NCBI GenBank assembly: GCA_028279685.1
Contig: JANQNG010000038.1
Location: 1-64,000 of the forward strand
Reading direction: 5' to 3'
DNA: 64,000 nucleotides
Origin: Candidatus Nanoarchaeia archaeon
Lineage (GTDB): Archaea > Nanobdellota > Nanobdellia > Woesearchaeales > SKIA01
Shown here: piece after piece, positions 49,565-57,531 of the stretch
Numbering within the stretch: position 1 is the stretch's first letter
How the letters are laid out: every line of letters begins with the position of its first letter
Notes under the pieces: generated by a model
What the model saw: the letters and a program-made list of their open reading frames with translations, nothing else
Databases searched by the model: none
What the model was told of the DNA's origin: nothing
Position numbers and translations under genes: made by a program

Positions 49565-49766
49565 AAGGCACTACTGCCAAAGCGACTACGCGCTTTGTAG
49601 TAAATTTTGACATGTTGTCAAAATTTAATCATACAAAAGCCTTGCTTTTGTATGTATTGCCAAATAAATTTGGCAATGCCTAGCGTAGTTATCTAATACA
49701 CATCAAATTACGACAGGACTCGATTCGAACAGCGATAACACATGAGAACGGAGCGCAGTAGTGCCT
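49565..49766. repeat. Hairpin-rich modular repeat, element B
   Basis: A perfect 12-bp outer stem (AGGCACTACTGC, 49566-49577, with 49755-49766) closes an element holding four consecutive hairpins with stems of 7, 11, 11 and 9 bp (CAAAGCG, AAATTTTGACA, CATACAAAAGC, TTGCCAAAT) and then a core of about 90 bp. Read on the minus strand the core aligns with element A (shared ATCGAGT, CTGTCGTAATT, TGTATTA, CGCTAGGCA). The order core, variable hairpins, ACTACAAAG...CTTTGGCAGTA is the same in both. No conserved ORF. Confidence 0.8.
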
Positions 49767-49804
49767 CCCATTAACTTTAAAAACCAGTTTTGCATAGAGA
49801 TTCC

Positions 49805-50329
49805 ATGGATGCGAAGAAGCACCATCTTAGGAAAAAAGGCTGGTCGGAAGAAGAGATAGCTCATGCAACAGGTATTTTGAGGAAAGCGGAGGCAAAGAAG
49901 CATCCGAGCCTTAAGAAATTGGATAAATTAGTATTCTGGCTAATGCTTTTTTTAGTGCTTTTAGGTATCTATCTTATGACGACGTTCCTTTTGCCTATGC
50001 TTATCATCATACCTAGTGATGGTATTCTTTTGTTGATTGCGTTATTAGGTGCTGCATTAGGTGTTCTTTTTGTGAGTTCAAGTTTTGCATTAGAACATCA
50101 ATGGCACCACCACGTACTTAACATTATTACTATTCCTCTTATTACAATCATAGGATTTGTTGCGGTGACAAATAAAGCAACAACGCTTTCACAAGAAATT
50201 GCTCGTCCTGTAATACATAATGCATATTTGGTCGGTGTTGTATTTTCTGCTTGTTTTCTTCTCCCTTATATCATCATGATAGTAATTAAGCACAGAAACA
50301 GAAAGGTGATGGAGCATGCAGCTCGATGA
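49805..50329 (+). CDS. Four-TM membrane protein, 174 aa
   Basis: A basic, helical N-terminus with HLRKKGWSEEEIAHATGILR is followed by four helices (LVFWLMLFLVLLGIYLMTTF, ILLLIALLGAALGVLFV, IITIPLITIIGFVAV and VGVVFSACFLLPYIIMIVI). The N-terminal segment resembles short helix-turn-helix sequences found before membrane domains in other archaeal proteins. The ATG at 49805 is chosen because CTTTAAAAAC is centred about 25 bp upstream, instead of the upstream start at 49790. It overlaps the next gene by 14 bp. Function unknown. Confidence 0.68.
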   Translation: MDAKKHHLRKKGWSEEEIAHATGILRKAEAKKHPSLKKLDKLVFWLMLFLVLLGIYLMTTFLLPMLIIIPSDGILLLIALLGAALGVLFVSSSFALEHQWHHHVLNIITIPLITIIGFVAVTNKATTLSQEIARPVIHNAYLVGVVFSACFLLPYIIMIVIKHRNRKVMEHAAR

Positions 50330-50708
50330 ATGGACGATACAGTACATTAAACATAGAGATATTATGACGAAATCATTGAAAGAATATGATAGGAGTGAAA
50401 AAGGAATAGTGTTTCATTTCAAAGATAAAGATGTAACTGCATATGCTGTTGAAGAGTTATCTGAAGAATTATTGAAGATTTCAGGTCATGTGCTTATTGT
50501 TTGCTTGAATAAAAGAAAGAATGTTGAGTTTCTGATCAAACAGTGGGATACCTTTTCGAAAATGGAGCATCTTAAGATGATCTTTGTGAATCTTGCTACG
50601 AATGATAAATGGATTATTATGCCACAAGGTCATGCTAAGATAGCAGATCCTGAAAGTCTTAAGCAAGGTATTATGGCAATGTTCGATCAAGTGCCAGAAG
50701 TTGTCTAA
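50316..50708 (+). CDS. Hypothetical protein, 130 aa
   Basis: The gene overlaps the end of the membrane-protein gene by 14 bp, so the two are translationally coupled. The soluble alpha/beta sequence includes HVLIVCLNKRKNVEFLIKQW and LKMIFVNLATNDKWIIMP, alternating strands and helices that may make a small Rossmann-like fold. No family or catalytic motif is recognised. By context it may act with the four-TM protein. Confidence 0.62.
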   Translation: MQLDEWTIQYIKHRDIMTKSLKEYDRSEKGIVFHFKDKDVTAYAVEELSEELLKISGHVLIVCLNKRKNVEFLIKQWDTFSKMEHLKMIFVNLATNDKWIIMPQGHAKIADPESLKQGIMAMFDQVPEVV

Positions 50709-50916
50709 AGTTGTAAAAATTCAAGGTAATGTGAAATATAAATTATACTCTAAAATAAGGCATGCTGATTTTTAGTAAGATTTTTTTAAACTTCTATTTT
50801 TTTGTAGATTTTCCGACGAGATTGTAGTATTTTCGGAGTTCACTGGAAATCCTCACGTTAGATATTTATTCTCACAAATATTTTGTTTTTCATGACAAAA
50901 ACCATAAACTTTATAT

Positions 50917-50941
50917 ACTATAGTCACTATAGTGGCTATAG
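50917..50941. promoter_or_regulatory. Triple octamer operator of the RelE-type module
   Basis: The palindromic octamer ACTATAGT occurs at 50917-50924 and 50926-50933, followed by GCTATAGC-type sequence at 50935-50942, each 9 bp apart. They overlap the TATA box (TTTATATAC, near 50909-50918) and the predicted transcript start, the usual place for autorepression by a toxin-antitoxin complex. Confidence 0.65.
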
Positions 50942-50942
50942 C

Positions 50943-51143
50943 ATGTCAACTATCCAGTTAAGCAATGAGACTAAAAAACTCATTAGCACATTTGGGACAA
51001 AAGAAGATACTTATGAAGATATCATAAAAAGACTCTATAGCTTAGCAGTCAAAGAGCAATTGAGAGAGTTGCTGATGTCTTCAGAAAACACGATGACCAT
51101 CGAAGAAGCAATGGCGGAGCATGCAAAACGATGGTCAAAGTAG
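50943..51143 (+). CDS. Antitoxin of a RelE-type pair, 66 aa
   Basis: The short protein opens STIQLSNETKKLISTFGTKE, a ribbon-like DNA-binding start seen in archaeal antitoxins, and continues with YEDIIKRLYSLAVKEQLREL and an acidic tail (TIEEAMAEHAKRW) that would cover the toxin. The ATG at 50943 is about 27 bp after the TATA box; the longer frame from 50883 would begin upstream of the promoter. It overlaps the toxin gene by 13 bp. Confidence 0.78.
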   Translation: MSTIQLSNETKKLISTFGTKEDTYEDIIKRLYSLAVKEQLRELLMSSENTMTIEEAMAEHAKRWSK

Positions 51144-51472
51144 AGATAACAAGGAATCTCTTCGAAGAGATAGAAAAACGCTTCAAGAGAGGAGCTGACA
51201 AAATCTATAATCTTATCTATTCTTTGAAAGATAATCCAAGAAAAGGAAAGACTTTAAGTAATGTTGGAGATATATTAATCAAAGAAATCAAATACAGAAA
51301 TTTCAGATTCTATTTCATTCTAGATGGACAAAAACTAAAATTCTTTGAAGCAGAAGAACTAACCGATTTACTCTTAAGATTCATAAGAATGTCTGATAAA
51401 AAACACCAACAAAAGACAATAAATGAAATAAAAGAAGTTCTTATCAAGATAGGCCTTGGTGGATTCAATTAA
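51131..51472 (+). CDS. RelE/ParE-superfamily toxin
   Basis: The 113-residue basic protein has the RelE-like order of helices and strands: FKRGADKIYNLIYSLKDNPR, then LIKEIKYRNFRFYFILDGQ and KLKFFEAEELTDLLLRFIRM. RelE toxins cut mRNA in the ribosome. Catalytic residues are variable in the family and are not assigned here. It follows its antitoxin with overlap. The 3' end overlaps the convergent rfcS gene by 4 bp. Confidence 0.78.
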   Translation: MVKVEITRNLFEEIEKRFKRGADKIYNLIYSLKDNPRKGKTLSNVGDILIKEIKYRNFRFYFILDGQKLKFFEAEELTDLLLRFIRMSDKKHQQKTINEIKEVLIKIGLGGFN

Positions 51473-52422
51473 ATAATAGTGCAAAAGTTAGCAAGCAAAG
51501 CATTCAATTGAATATATTGATCTGAGCCTTCGACTAATCTGAATTCGCATTCTCCGCAAGCCTTGATCATGAGCATCTTTTTCTCGTCGGCGATGGTCAA
51601 ATCCCAGATTTTTTTCTGGATTTGGACAATCACATCGAGTCCGGATAAACCATATTGGAGCATAGTATCGAGAAGTTTCTTCTTTGCTTGCATGAATTCT
51701 TTTTTTGTGCAGAATTCCAATACTTGTTTAATCTCTTTTGGATCCGCAACGGATGCCATGGAGAATACTTCTTTCTCAGTAAACGATTTATTCAGTGTGT
51801 AAACACTTTGCATAACATTTTCTAGACGTCGAGCGTCCCCTCCTGAAACTTCAAATAAAGCATCTTTTGTTTTAGCATCAACAGTAAATCCTTCTTGTTT
51901 TGCTATGGAATCAATTAATGCATTAATTTCTTCTTTCTCTAATGGTTTGAATTTGAATATTGCACATCGTGATTGAATGGGATCTATAATCTTTGAAGAA
52001 AAATTACAAGAGAGAATAAATCTTGTGGTAGCGGCATAGTTTTCCATTGTTCTTCGTAATGCTTGCTGAGCTTCTTTGGTTAATGCATCGCATTCATCTA
52101 AGTAGATAATTTTGAAAGGGACATCGCCAATAGCTTTTGTTCTGGCAAAATCTTTGACTTGATTACGAACAACATCAATACCTCGTTCATCTGATGCGTT
52201 TAATTCAAGAAAATTCTGTTTCCATTCATCACCGAAGAATTCTTTAGCTATCACTAAAGATAATGTGGTTTTGCCTACACCTGCGGGACCAGTGAATAGA
52301 AGATGAGGAAGATTCTTGTGCTTCACAAATGAAGCAATCTTTTCTACAATCTCTTTTTGGCCTTTTACTTCAGAGAATGTTTTAGGCCTGAATTTCTCAG
52401 TCCAAATGCTTGATTCGCTCAT
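51469..52422 (-). CDS. rfcS: Replication factor C small subunit
   Basis: A clamp-loader AAA+ ATPase that loads PCNA on primed DNA. Walker A is GPAGVGKTT (residues 45-53), Walker B IIYLDECDAL, sensor 1 FILSCNFSSKI and the arginine finger SRC in IDPIQSRCAIF. EKFRPKTFSEVKGQKEIVEK is the RFC box near the start. The 317-residue length is typical and no intein is present. CTTATAAAAA near 52446 is centred about 24 bp upstream (leaderless). The large subunit is not in the window. Confidence 0.96.
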   Translation of the reverse strand: MSESSIWTEKFRPKTFSEVKGQKEIVEKIASFVKHKNLPHLLFTGPAGVGKTTLSLVIAKEFFGDEWKQNFLELNASDERGIDVVRNQVKDFARTKAIGDVPFKIIYLDECDALTKEAQQALRRTMENYAATTRFILSCNFSSKIIDPIQSRCAIFKFKPLEKEEINALIDSIAKQEGFTVDAKTKDALFEVSGGDARRLENVMQSVYTLNKSFTEKEVFSMASVADPKEIKQVLEFCTKKEFMQAKKKLLDTMLQYGLSGLDVIVQIQKKIWDLTIADEKKMLMIKACGECEFRLVEGSDQYIQLNALLANFCTII

Positions 52423-52480
52423 TTTAGGGGGAAAGTAGGGGTTTTTATAAGAATTCCGCTTGTAAAAGTATAGTGAAAAA

Positions 52481-52756
52481 TTAAATAATATCTTCTTCAG
52501 CTACGACCATGTAATCGCCCATGGCAATTACTGCTGAGAAGGGTACGAGCATCTCTCCTTGTTTATTCCTTTCGAGCTCTAATCGTTCAGCGTTTGGACT
52601 TGGATTGGTCAATACCAAATGGATAAGCTCGCCAGACCGCGTTTCGAAGACAATATCACCTACTTCGCCGAATCGTTTGCCTGTTTTGCTTACTACAGTC
52701 TTACCAATAAGTTCTTTGGAGAATCTCTTTTCTTCATCAGATTGTTGTTCTGCCAT
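52481..52756 (-). CDS. PRC-barrel domain protein
   Basis: The 91-residue protein has the PRC-barrel pattern ELIGKTVVSKTGKRFGEVGD, IHLVLTNPS and LVPFSAVIAMGDYMVV. Archaeal single-domain PRC-barrel proteins are implicated in cell division (CdpB type) and RNA metabolism. The start at 52756 follows GAGGG 6-7 bases upstream, giving a leader of about 15 nt after a TTTAAATACT TATA box near 52800. The ATG at 52783 adds a hydrophobic extension and is less likely. Confidence 0.85.
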   Translation of the reverse strand: MAEQQSDEEKRFSKELIGKTVVSKTGKRFGEVGDIVFETRSGELIHLVLTNPSPNAERLELERNKQGEMLVPFSAVIAMGDYMVVAEEDII

Positions 52757-52860
52757 GATATACCCTCTAACAATGACAATCAAATCACAGTAGTATTTAA
52801 AGGTTGTGGTTGGAAGTACAGATATTTCTTGCTCTGAAGAGAATTGGCTTTAAAAACGAG

Positions 52861-54216
52861 TTATGTATTGGGGCTGATCTCTATGCTGCCATTGGTGTAA
52901 ACATGTACTCTGATAGGACGTACGGGAACGGCTGTAGTAGCATAGAGTGCTATATCAATATCCAAATAGTCTTTAAAATTAATGTCTTCATATTCTGGAA
53001 TGACAATATTCTTTTCTACAACGACTTCGTTTCTCAACTTGCTCATTATTCTTCTCATATCACGAAAGGTTTCAGATCGCTCTCCGTCCATTTCTATCTC
53101 GACATTCAAATACATAGGATGGTTTATTGTTGATCCTTCATTATTCACAAAAGTCATGTTTAGCTGTCTCAGCCAGTAAGTTCCATTTTCTCTATCATCT
53201 TCTTCTATTGCGACAGAAACGTTTTGACTCAGATTCCAAAAGAATCTTAGATCTGCCTTCCAGAAGTACACTAATTCTTTTACTTCTTCAAAATCAATTT
53301 CAGGAAAGTCCTCGAAATACTCGTCAGTAACAGGACAGAAATCAAGTATTGCATTTGCTTTTTCTTCCAATTCAGGCCTAACAAAATCAAGAGAAGCTTT
53401 CCAATTAACAAGAGCATCCTCTATTGGTTGCTGTGTTCTTATCATGAGACGCTCCCAGCTGGGTCGTATTATTACTGTGAGATTTGAGGTACATGGAATG
53501 ATATACATGAACAGCGTATCTTCCCAAACACCTCTGAAATAGCCACTATGTACATTATCATTTATGAAATGGTATTCAAGTATTTTTCCATTTTGTAAGG
53601 TGATGGTTTTCTGGATGAAGCGTTGATTGACGTCATATCTATAATCGTCATGTTCATATTCGTTGTAATCATATTCTTTTGAAAAATTACTTTTTTCTAG
53701 AGGGGGATTGAGCCAACGTATTCTTGTTTCGTTGATAAAATTGGTGTAACCACCCCACAATTTTGGATTGAAGATATCAGTAAATTCACTGCCAGAGTTT
53801 AATTTCTTGTGTGTATAGATGACTTGAAAAGGCTGTTCGTTACCATTGAAAAAATCAGGATAGTCTTCATCTTGTATGAAATCGATTTCCTTTTTATCAT
53901 ACAACTGATCCAAATCCTTCATGAGTTGCTGGAGATCATATGTTTGTTCCTGTTTTTCCTTATCATTTGTTTTTTCTTTTTCAAGAGGATATCCATCTTC
54001 ATTCTTTTTGATGGTAATGTTGATTTTTTTTGATGTTTCAATGACAATATCATCTGTTGTTGTTTCAGTTTCATGCTCATCACAGACGCTATTGCTATTT
54101 TTATCAAGGCAGCAGCCATTCTCGAAGAATATGTATGGCTCATCGCATACGTTCTGGGAAATGCAGCTAGCAAGAAACAAACTCAATAGTATAAGAAAGA
54201 TCCATTTAACCCCCAT
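52861..54216 (-). CDS. Large lipoprotein, 451 aa
   Basis: A signal peptide with lipobox (LFLASC) exports and anchors the protein. Residues 30-50 hold CCLDKNSNSVCDEHE, a Cys-flanked DxNxN calcium-binding-like loop common in archaeal surface lipoproteins. An acidic/Lys linker follows, then about 300 residues of mixed sequence with many Trp and Tyr (FIIPCTSNLTVIIRPSW-like strands, VKELVYFWKADLRFFWNL). No enzymatic family is recognised. TTTATATAG near 54242 is centred about 26 bp before the ATG. Confidence 0.68.
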   Translation of the reverse strand: MGVKWIFLILLSLFLASCISQNVCDEPYIFFENGCCLDKNSNSVCDEHETETTTDDIVIETSKKINITIKKNEDGYPLEKEKTNDKEKQEQTYDLQQLMKDLDQLYDKKEIDFIQDEDYPDFFNGNEQPFQVIYTHKKLNSGSEFTDIFNPKLWGGYTNFINETRIRWLNPPLEKSNFSKEYDYNEYEHDDYRYDVNQRFIQKTITLQNGKILEYHFINDNVHSGYFRGVWEDTLFMYIIPCTSNLTVIIRPSWERLMIRTQQPIEDALVNWKASLDFVRPELEEKANAILDFCPVTDEYFEDFPEIDFEEVKELVYFWKADLRFFWNLSQNVSVAIEEDDRENGTYWLRQLNMTFVNNEGSTINHPMYLNVEIEMDGERSETFRDMRRIMSKLRNEVVVEKNIVIPEYEDINFKDYLDIDIALYATTAVPVRPIRVHVYTNGSIEISPNT

Positions 54217-54258
54217 ATGGGGTGTTAACTTAACATCTATATAAATATTCTCTTCTAG

Positions 54259-55125
54259 TTACACCAGCTTCTCTTGGCGTTCTCCTAAGAGCTCGAACAT
54301 CTTCTCTTCCATGAATTGAGAATCGTAGCATTGGTCTTTCAAAGGGCATTTCTCGCATTTTCTCTTGTTTTCGACAAAGTCAGGCAGCTTCTTACTTTCT
54401 AAAATTTCTTTTGTTTTAGCTAATGTCTTTTTTACATCTTCTGCGACAAATGGTGTATTGATTAATTCGCGGGTTTCTTTATCATCTAAGTAATAAAGCT
54501 GTCCTCGTTTGACTGGCTTGTCAAAAGTCTTCTCAGCAAGTAGCATATAGCAGAATAACTGTATTTTCTGGCCAGGCCACACTCCCTTCTCTGGAGCTTT
54601 TCCTGTTTTGATTTCAATGGGAACAATTTCATCAGGATGCATCTCAATCTTATCTACTACTCCTTTCATATCAAGCTCTTCATCCTGCACAGCGACTTTC
54701 ACAAGAATTTTAGGCGTAAGTTTCTCCCAGAGTTCATCACCATATACTTCTTCTGTTTCGAGAAAATCAAGAATATTTCTTGCTTTAACTTTTGCTTCAT
54801 TAATAATCCCTCTGAACATTTGATTATAGAATTCAGGAATATCCACTTTTACTTTCTTCAGAGCTTCTTTGTGATAGCTTATAACCTTTCTTAAAATAGA
54901 CGCATATTCTTTCTTGAATTGCTCAAAAATATCATAATATTCTTTTTTTGTAATGGCTTTGATTGCTGTTTCGTCTGCTTTGTTCAGCCGTTCATAGAGA
55001 TCATGGCGTAAGGCACCCTTCAATGCTGCCGCAGTATCTCTTGATCTGAGCTTCAATACTTTCTCTAGGAAGAGCTTTCTAGGGCAATACAAGTATCCTG
55101 TGAGATCCGATACGGCAAGAGTCAT
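54259..55125 (-). CDS. Cas4/RecB-family exonuclease, solitary
   Basis: A PD-(D/E)XK nuclease with an iron-sulfur cluster: C14 (YLYCPRK) plus C257, C260 and C266 (CEKCPLKDQC) form the cluster. The catalytic residues are H41, D158 (GVVDKIE), E171 and K173 (PIEIKTGK), and the QxxxY helix is GQKIQLFCYML. All key residues are present, so it should be active on DNA ends. There are no other cas genes and no CRISPR array here, so it is more likely a repair or replication nuclease than an adaptation enzyme. CTATATAAAC near 55154 is the promoter. Confidence 0.88.
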   Translation of the reverse strand: MTLAVSDLTGYLYCPRKLFLEKVLKLRSRDTAAALKGALRHDLYERLNKADETAIKAITKKEYYDIFEQFKKEYASILRKVISYHKEALKKVKVDIPEFYNQMFRGIINEAKVKARNILDFLETEEVYGDELWEKLTPKILVKVAVQDEELDMKGVVDKIEMHPDEIVPIEIKTGKAPEKGVWPGQKIQLFCYMLLAEKTFDKPVKRGQLYYLDDKETRELINTPFVAEDVKKTLAKTKEILESKKLPDFVENKRKCEKCPLKDQCYDSQFMEEKMFELLGERQEKLV

Positions 55126-55226
55126 GGCATAACAGGGAATAAGCTTATGTTTATATAGTTATCAGAGCAGGTTCTCTATTTTTAAGTAGTGAGAATATTT
55201 ATATACTATTTTTTTATCCCATGGTT

Positions 55227-55874
55227 ATGAAGTTTTCCTCTAAGAGAAATGAATATCATGCGTTGTTTTGGCATGGATATGTTGAAAAAGAGCATGAAGT
55301 AGAATCTTCTATTGAGGTAGTCAAGAGAGGAGGATATGAGCCGATTGTTAGGAAAAAGAAATGTTATGCGCATGACGATATGAGTGTTCAGATGCTTGTA
55401 TTGTCTGATATACTTGAATTCTATAATTATTTAATGGATGATGTGTATTTATCGCAAGCTAATGGTCGAGAAAAACTTGATGAATTCACAAGCAAGTTTA
55501 TTCAGAATAATGATATTACTTTTGCTTATGTTAATTGGTTTGAGAAGACAGTTAATAAACTCAATAAAAGACTTGAAATAAGAGCATTAAGTAATAATGA
55601 GGAATTTGTCGAAGAGGTGATGGACAAGTTGACTGAAGGGGAAGAGTTCAAATCTTCGAGTACTCTAACTGAAGAGCTGAAAACAAGAGCATACAGAGGG
55701 ATGACTCAAATGTTAGATGCGTTTGGAAAGAAGTTTACTGATGCTAATTCTTTGTTGAAAGCATTTCTTTGTAATCAGTATATTCACCAGTTTGGATCTG
55801 TTCTTAATTACGAAGAGGATCTGTTTGATAAAAATGGACAGGGTCAATTAAGACTTCGCCCTAGAGATAAATAA
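55227..55874 (+). CDS. Hypothetical helical protein, 215 aa
   Basis: Not recognised. A charged helical protein with aromatic patches (EYHALFWHGYVEKEHEVESS, ILEFYNYLMDDVYL, TFAYVNWFEKTV), no signal peptide or membrane helices. ATG 55227 is about 27 bp from TATTTATATAC and is preferred over ATG 55221. It is similar in style to the protein at 63228, which also has YFYNFLVHDLL and FVEHNVNNF, but a relationship cannot be shown by eye. Confidence 0.6.
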   Translation: MKFSSKRNEYHALFWHGYVEKEHEVESSIEVVKRGGYEPIVRKKKCYAHDDMSVQMLVLSDILEFYNYLMDDVYLSQANGREKLDEFTSKFIQNNDITFAYVNWFEKTVNKLNKRLEIRALSNNEEFVEEVMDKLTEGEEFKSSSTLTEELKTRAYRGMTQMLDAFGKKFTDANSLLKAFLCNQYIHQFGSVLNYEEDLFDKNGQGQLRLRPRDK

Positions 55875-55910
55875 GCGCAGTCTTTATAAATTTGTATTGA
55901 TGGATTCATC

Positions 55911-56105
55911 ATGTTGCTAAATCTCCTTATTGTAGGGGTGTTTGTACTTGGGACTTATCCTTTGCCTGAAACGTTTAGAGATGTGCTTTGGGAGATTGAA
56001 TTTGTTGTTGTCGCACTTTTTATTCTTGAATATATGTTTATTTTGGTAATTATTTTGAGAATATTTACTTTTTGTTTTATTTTTGGTCTTTCCATCCTTA
56101 TATAA
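55911..56105 (+). pseudogene. Truncated duplicate of the potassium-channel gene
   Basis: Bases 55894-56035 match 60727-60868 of the intact channel gene with about 10 differences in about 141 positions. They encode the first channel helix and the start of the second (LLNLLIVGVFVLGTYPLPET). Beyond that the frame runs into unrelated hydrophobic sequence and stops after 64 codons. CTTTATAAAT (55882-55891) stands about 25 bp before the ATG, the leaderless spacing, so a two-helix membrane peptide could still be made. It is a fragment by homology; expression is unknown. Confidence 0.75.
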
Positions 56106-56126
56106 TGTTTTGCGTACTGCAACTTT

Positions 56127-56441
56127 ATGGAAAGAGATAATTCAATAAATAATGTAGTTGACCAATTATTTGGTGGCAGAGTAAATCATTATCATAATAG
56201 TGAAACAGTTTATTCTGGAAGTTCTTCAAGATATGATTTTGCAAGATACTTTGCAGGTAGAAAACCCAAGCCAATTCTTTTTCTTCCAAAACAGGAAAAT
56301 TTTATAGGTGCTCATTTCACCCTTGATCAAGATGAAGAATTAATACCTAATGATGAATTAGCAAAGATAAAGGATCCTGATGAATATAAAAGATTAATAA
56401 GAAAAAGACTTAGAGTCTTAGAAAAGAAATATAAGCATTGA
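56127..56441 (+). CDS. Hypothetical protein, 104 aa
   Basis: Not recognised. The Asn/Ser/Tyr-rich N-terminus (VNHYHNSETVYSGSSSRYD) looks disordered. The middle KPKPILFLPKQENFIGAHF may be a strand pair, and the C-terminus is a basic helix (EYKRLIRKRLRVLEKKY). CTTATATAAT near 56100 is centred about 27 bp before the ATG, supporting a leaderless gene. It lies inside the segment bracketed by the channel-gene duplication. Confidence 0.6.
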   Translation: MERDNSINNVVDQLFGGRVNHYHNSETVYSGSSSRYDFARYFAGRKPKPILFLPKQENFIGAHFTLDQDEELIPNDELAKIKDPDEYKRLIRKRLRVLEKKYKH

Positions 56442-56580
56442 ATATTTGAAAATAAGGGTGAACTTCTGAATGTGTTTAAAACATACTTTTTAAGAAAAAT
56501 GGGTAAAAATATAATTATTTTTGTTTATTTGTTCAATTAATGGAAACATTATTAAATCATTATGGATTTTCATCTTTTTT

Positions 56581-57531
56581 ATGGTTGATAAAATAGATTT
56601 GAAGATATTGCATTTTTTATCAGAAAATTGTAGGGTTTCGCTGAATAAAATATCAGGAAGATTGAAAGTATCAAAAAGTACAGTTAATTATAGGATAAAG
56701 AAATTGGAAGATGAAGGAATCATAAAAGGCTATTCTACAGTAATTAACTATGAAGCATCTGGAAAAATAAATGGAAGATTATTACTAAAACTTGTGAATC
56801 TTCAGGATGATTATTTAGAAAAAATAATAAATATATTGAAAGGAATAAAGAAAATAATTTGGATTGCTTCAACTCAGGGGAAAGGAGATATAATTCTTAC
56901 AATTTTATGTGATTCTGTAAAAGAATTTAATGAATCCATTAATGAAATTAATCAAAAAATAGGAAAATATATTATTAATCAAGAAGTGAGTTTAGCATCA
57001 AAAATATATGAATGCGCCCCTAATGTTATAGTCGAAGGAAAATTTATACCTGCAGTTGCATCAGAGTATCCTAGCGAAGAAAAAACTCTCGATGAATTAG
57101 ATGAAAAAATATTAAAAGAATTGTCTAAAAATGCAAAAATCTCTGTTTTAGAATTAGCTGAAAAATGCTCATGCACAACGAAAACAGTTATCTCAAGAAT
57201 AGGGCAATTAGAAAAAACTGGAATAATATTGAGATATAAGGCAATTATCAACACTTCAAAATTCGGCTATGATACATATCATATTTTTTGGACTTTTAAC
57301 AATCATGATTTTCAAAAAACTAACACATTCAAAGAATATATTTTAAATATGGATGAAACAAGTTATCTCACAGAAGCTTTAAGTAGTTCAAACCTTGAAT
57401 GTGAATTTTTAGTAAAAAATCAAAGAGAATTATACAAACTTATTAATACTCTTAAAAATAGAGAAAAAGTTCGGGACGTAGTAAGAAATTCAGAGCATCT
57501 TCTTGTGTATAAAATTCATCAACACTATTAA
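56581..57531 (+). CDS. Double Lrp/AsnC-like transcription regulator 2
   Basis: As at 33563, two Lrp units are fused: HTH 1 (IDLKILHFLSENCRVSLN, VSKSTVNYRIKKLEDEGII) with an alpha/beta domain, and HTH 2 (LDEKILKELSKNAKISVLEL, TTKTVISRIGQLEKTGII) with a second. The 316 residues equal two standard Lrp proteins. Very AT-rich codon use. The ATG at 56581 (MVDKIDLK) is preferred over 56521; ATTATTAAATC near 56552 is about 29 bp upstream. Its 3' end overlaps the convergent gene by 80 bp, unusually long. Confidence 0.8.
   Translation: MVDKIDLKILHFLSENCRVSLNKISGRLKVSKSTVNYRIKKLEDEGIIKGYSTVINYEASGKINGRLLLKLVNLQDDYLEKIINILKGIKKIIWIASTQGKGDIILTILCDSVKEFNESINEINQKIGKYIINQEVSLASKIYECAPNVIVEGKFIPAVASEYPSEEKTLDELDEKILKELSKNAKISVLELAEKCSCTTKTVISRIGQLEKTGIILRYKAIINTSKFGYDTYHIFWTFNNHDFQKTNTFKEYILNMDETSYLTEALSSSNLECEFLVKNQRELYKLINTLKNREKVRDVVRNSEHLLVYKIHQHY

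Noticed and set aside
49681..49766. A tRNA gene in element B, because of the GTTCGAATC string
   Set aside because: The bases around it cannot form a 5-bp T-stem, and no acceptor or anticodon arm is found on either strand.
54259..55125. Part of a CRISPR adaptation module
   Set aside because: No cas1, cas2 or repeat-spacer array lies in the window, so only a solitary Cas4-like nuclease is claimed.
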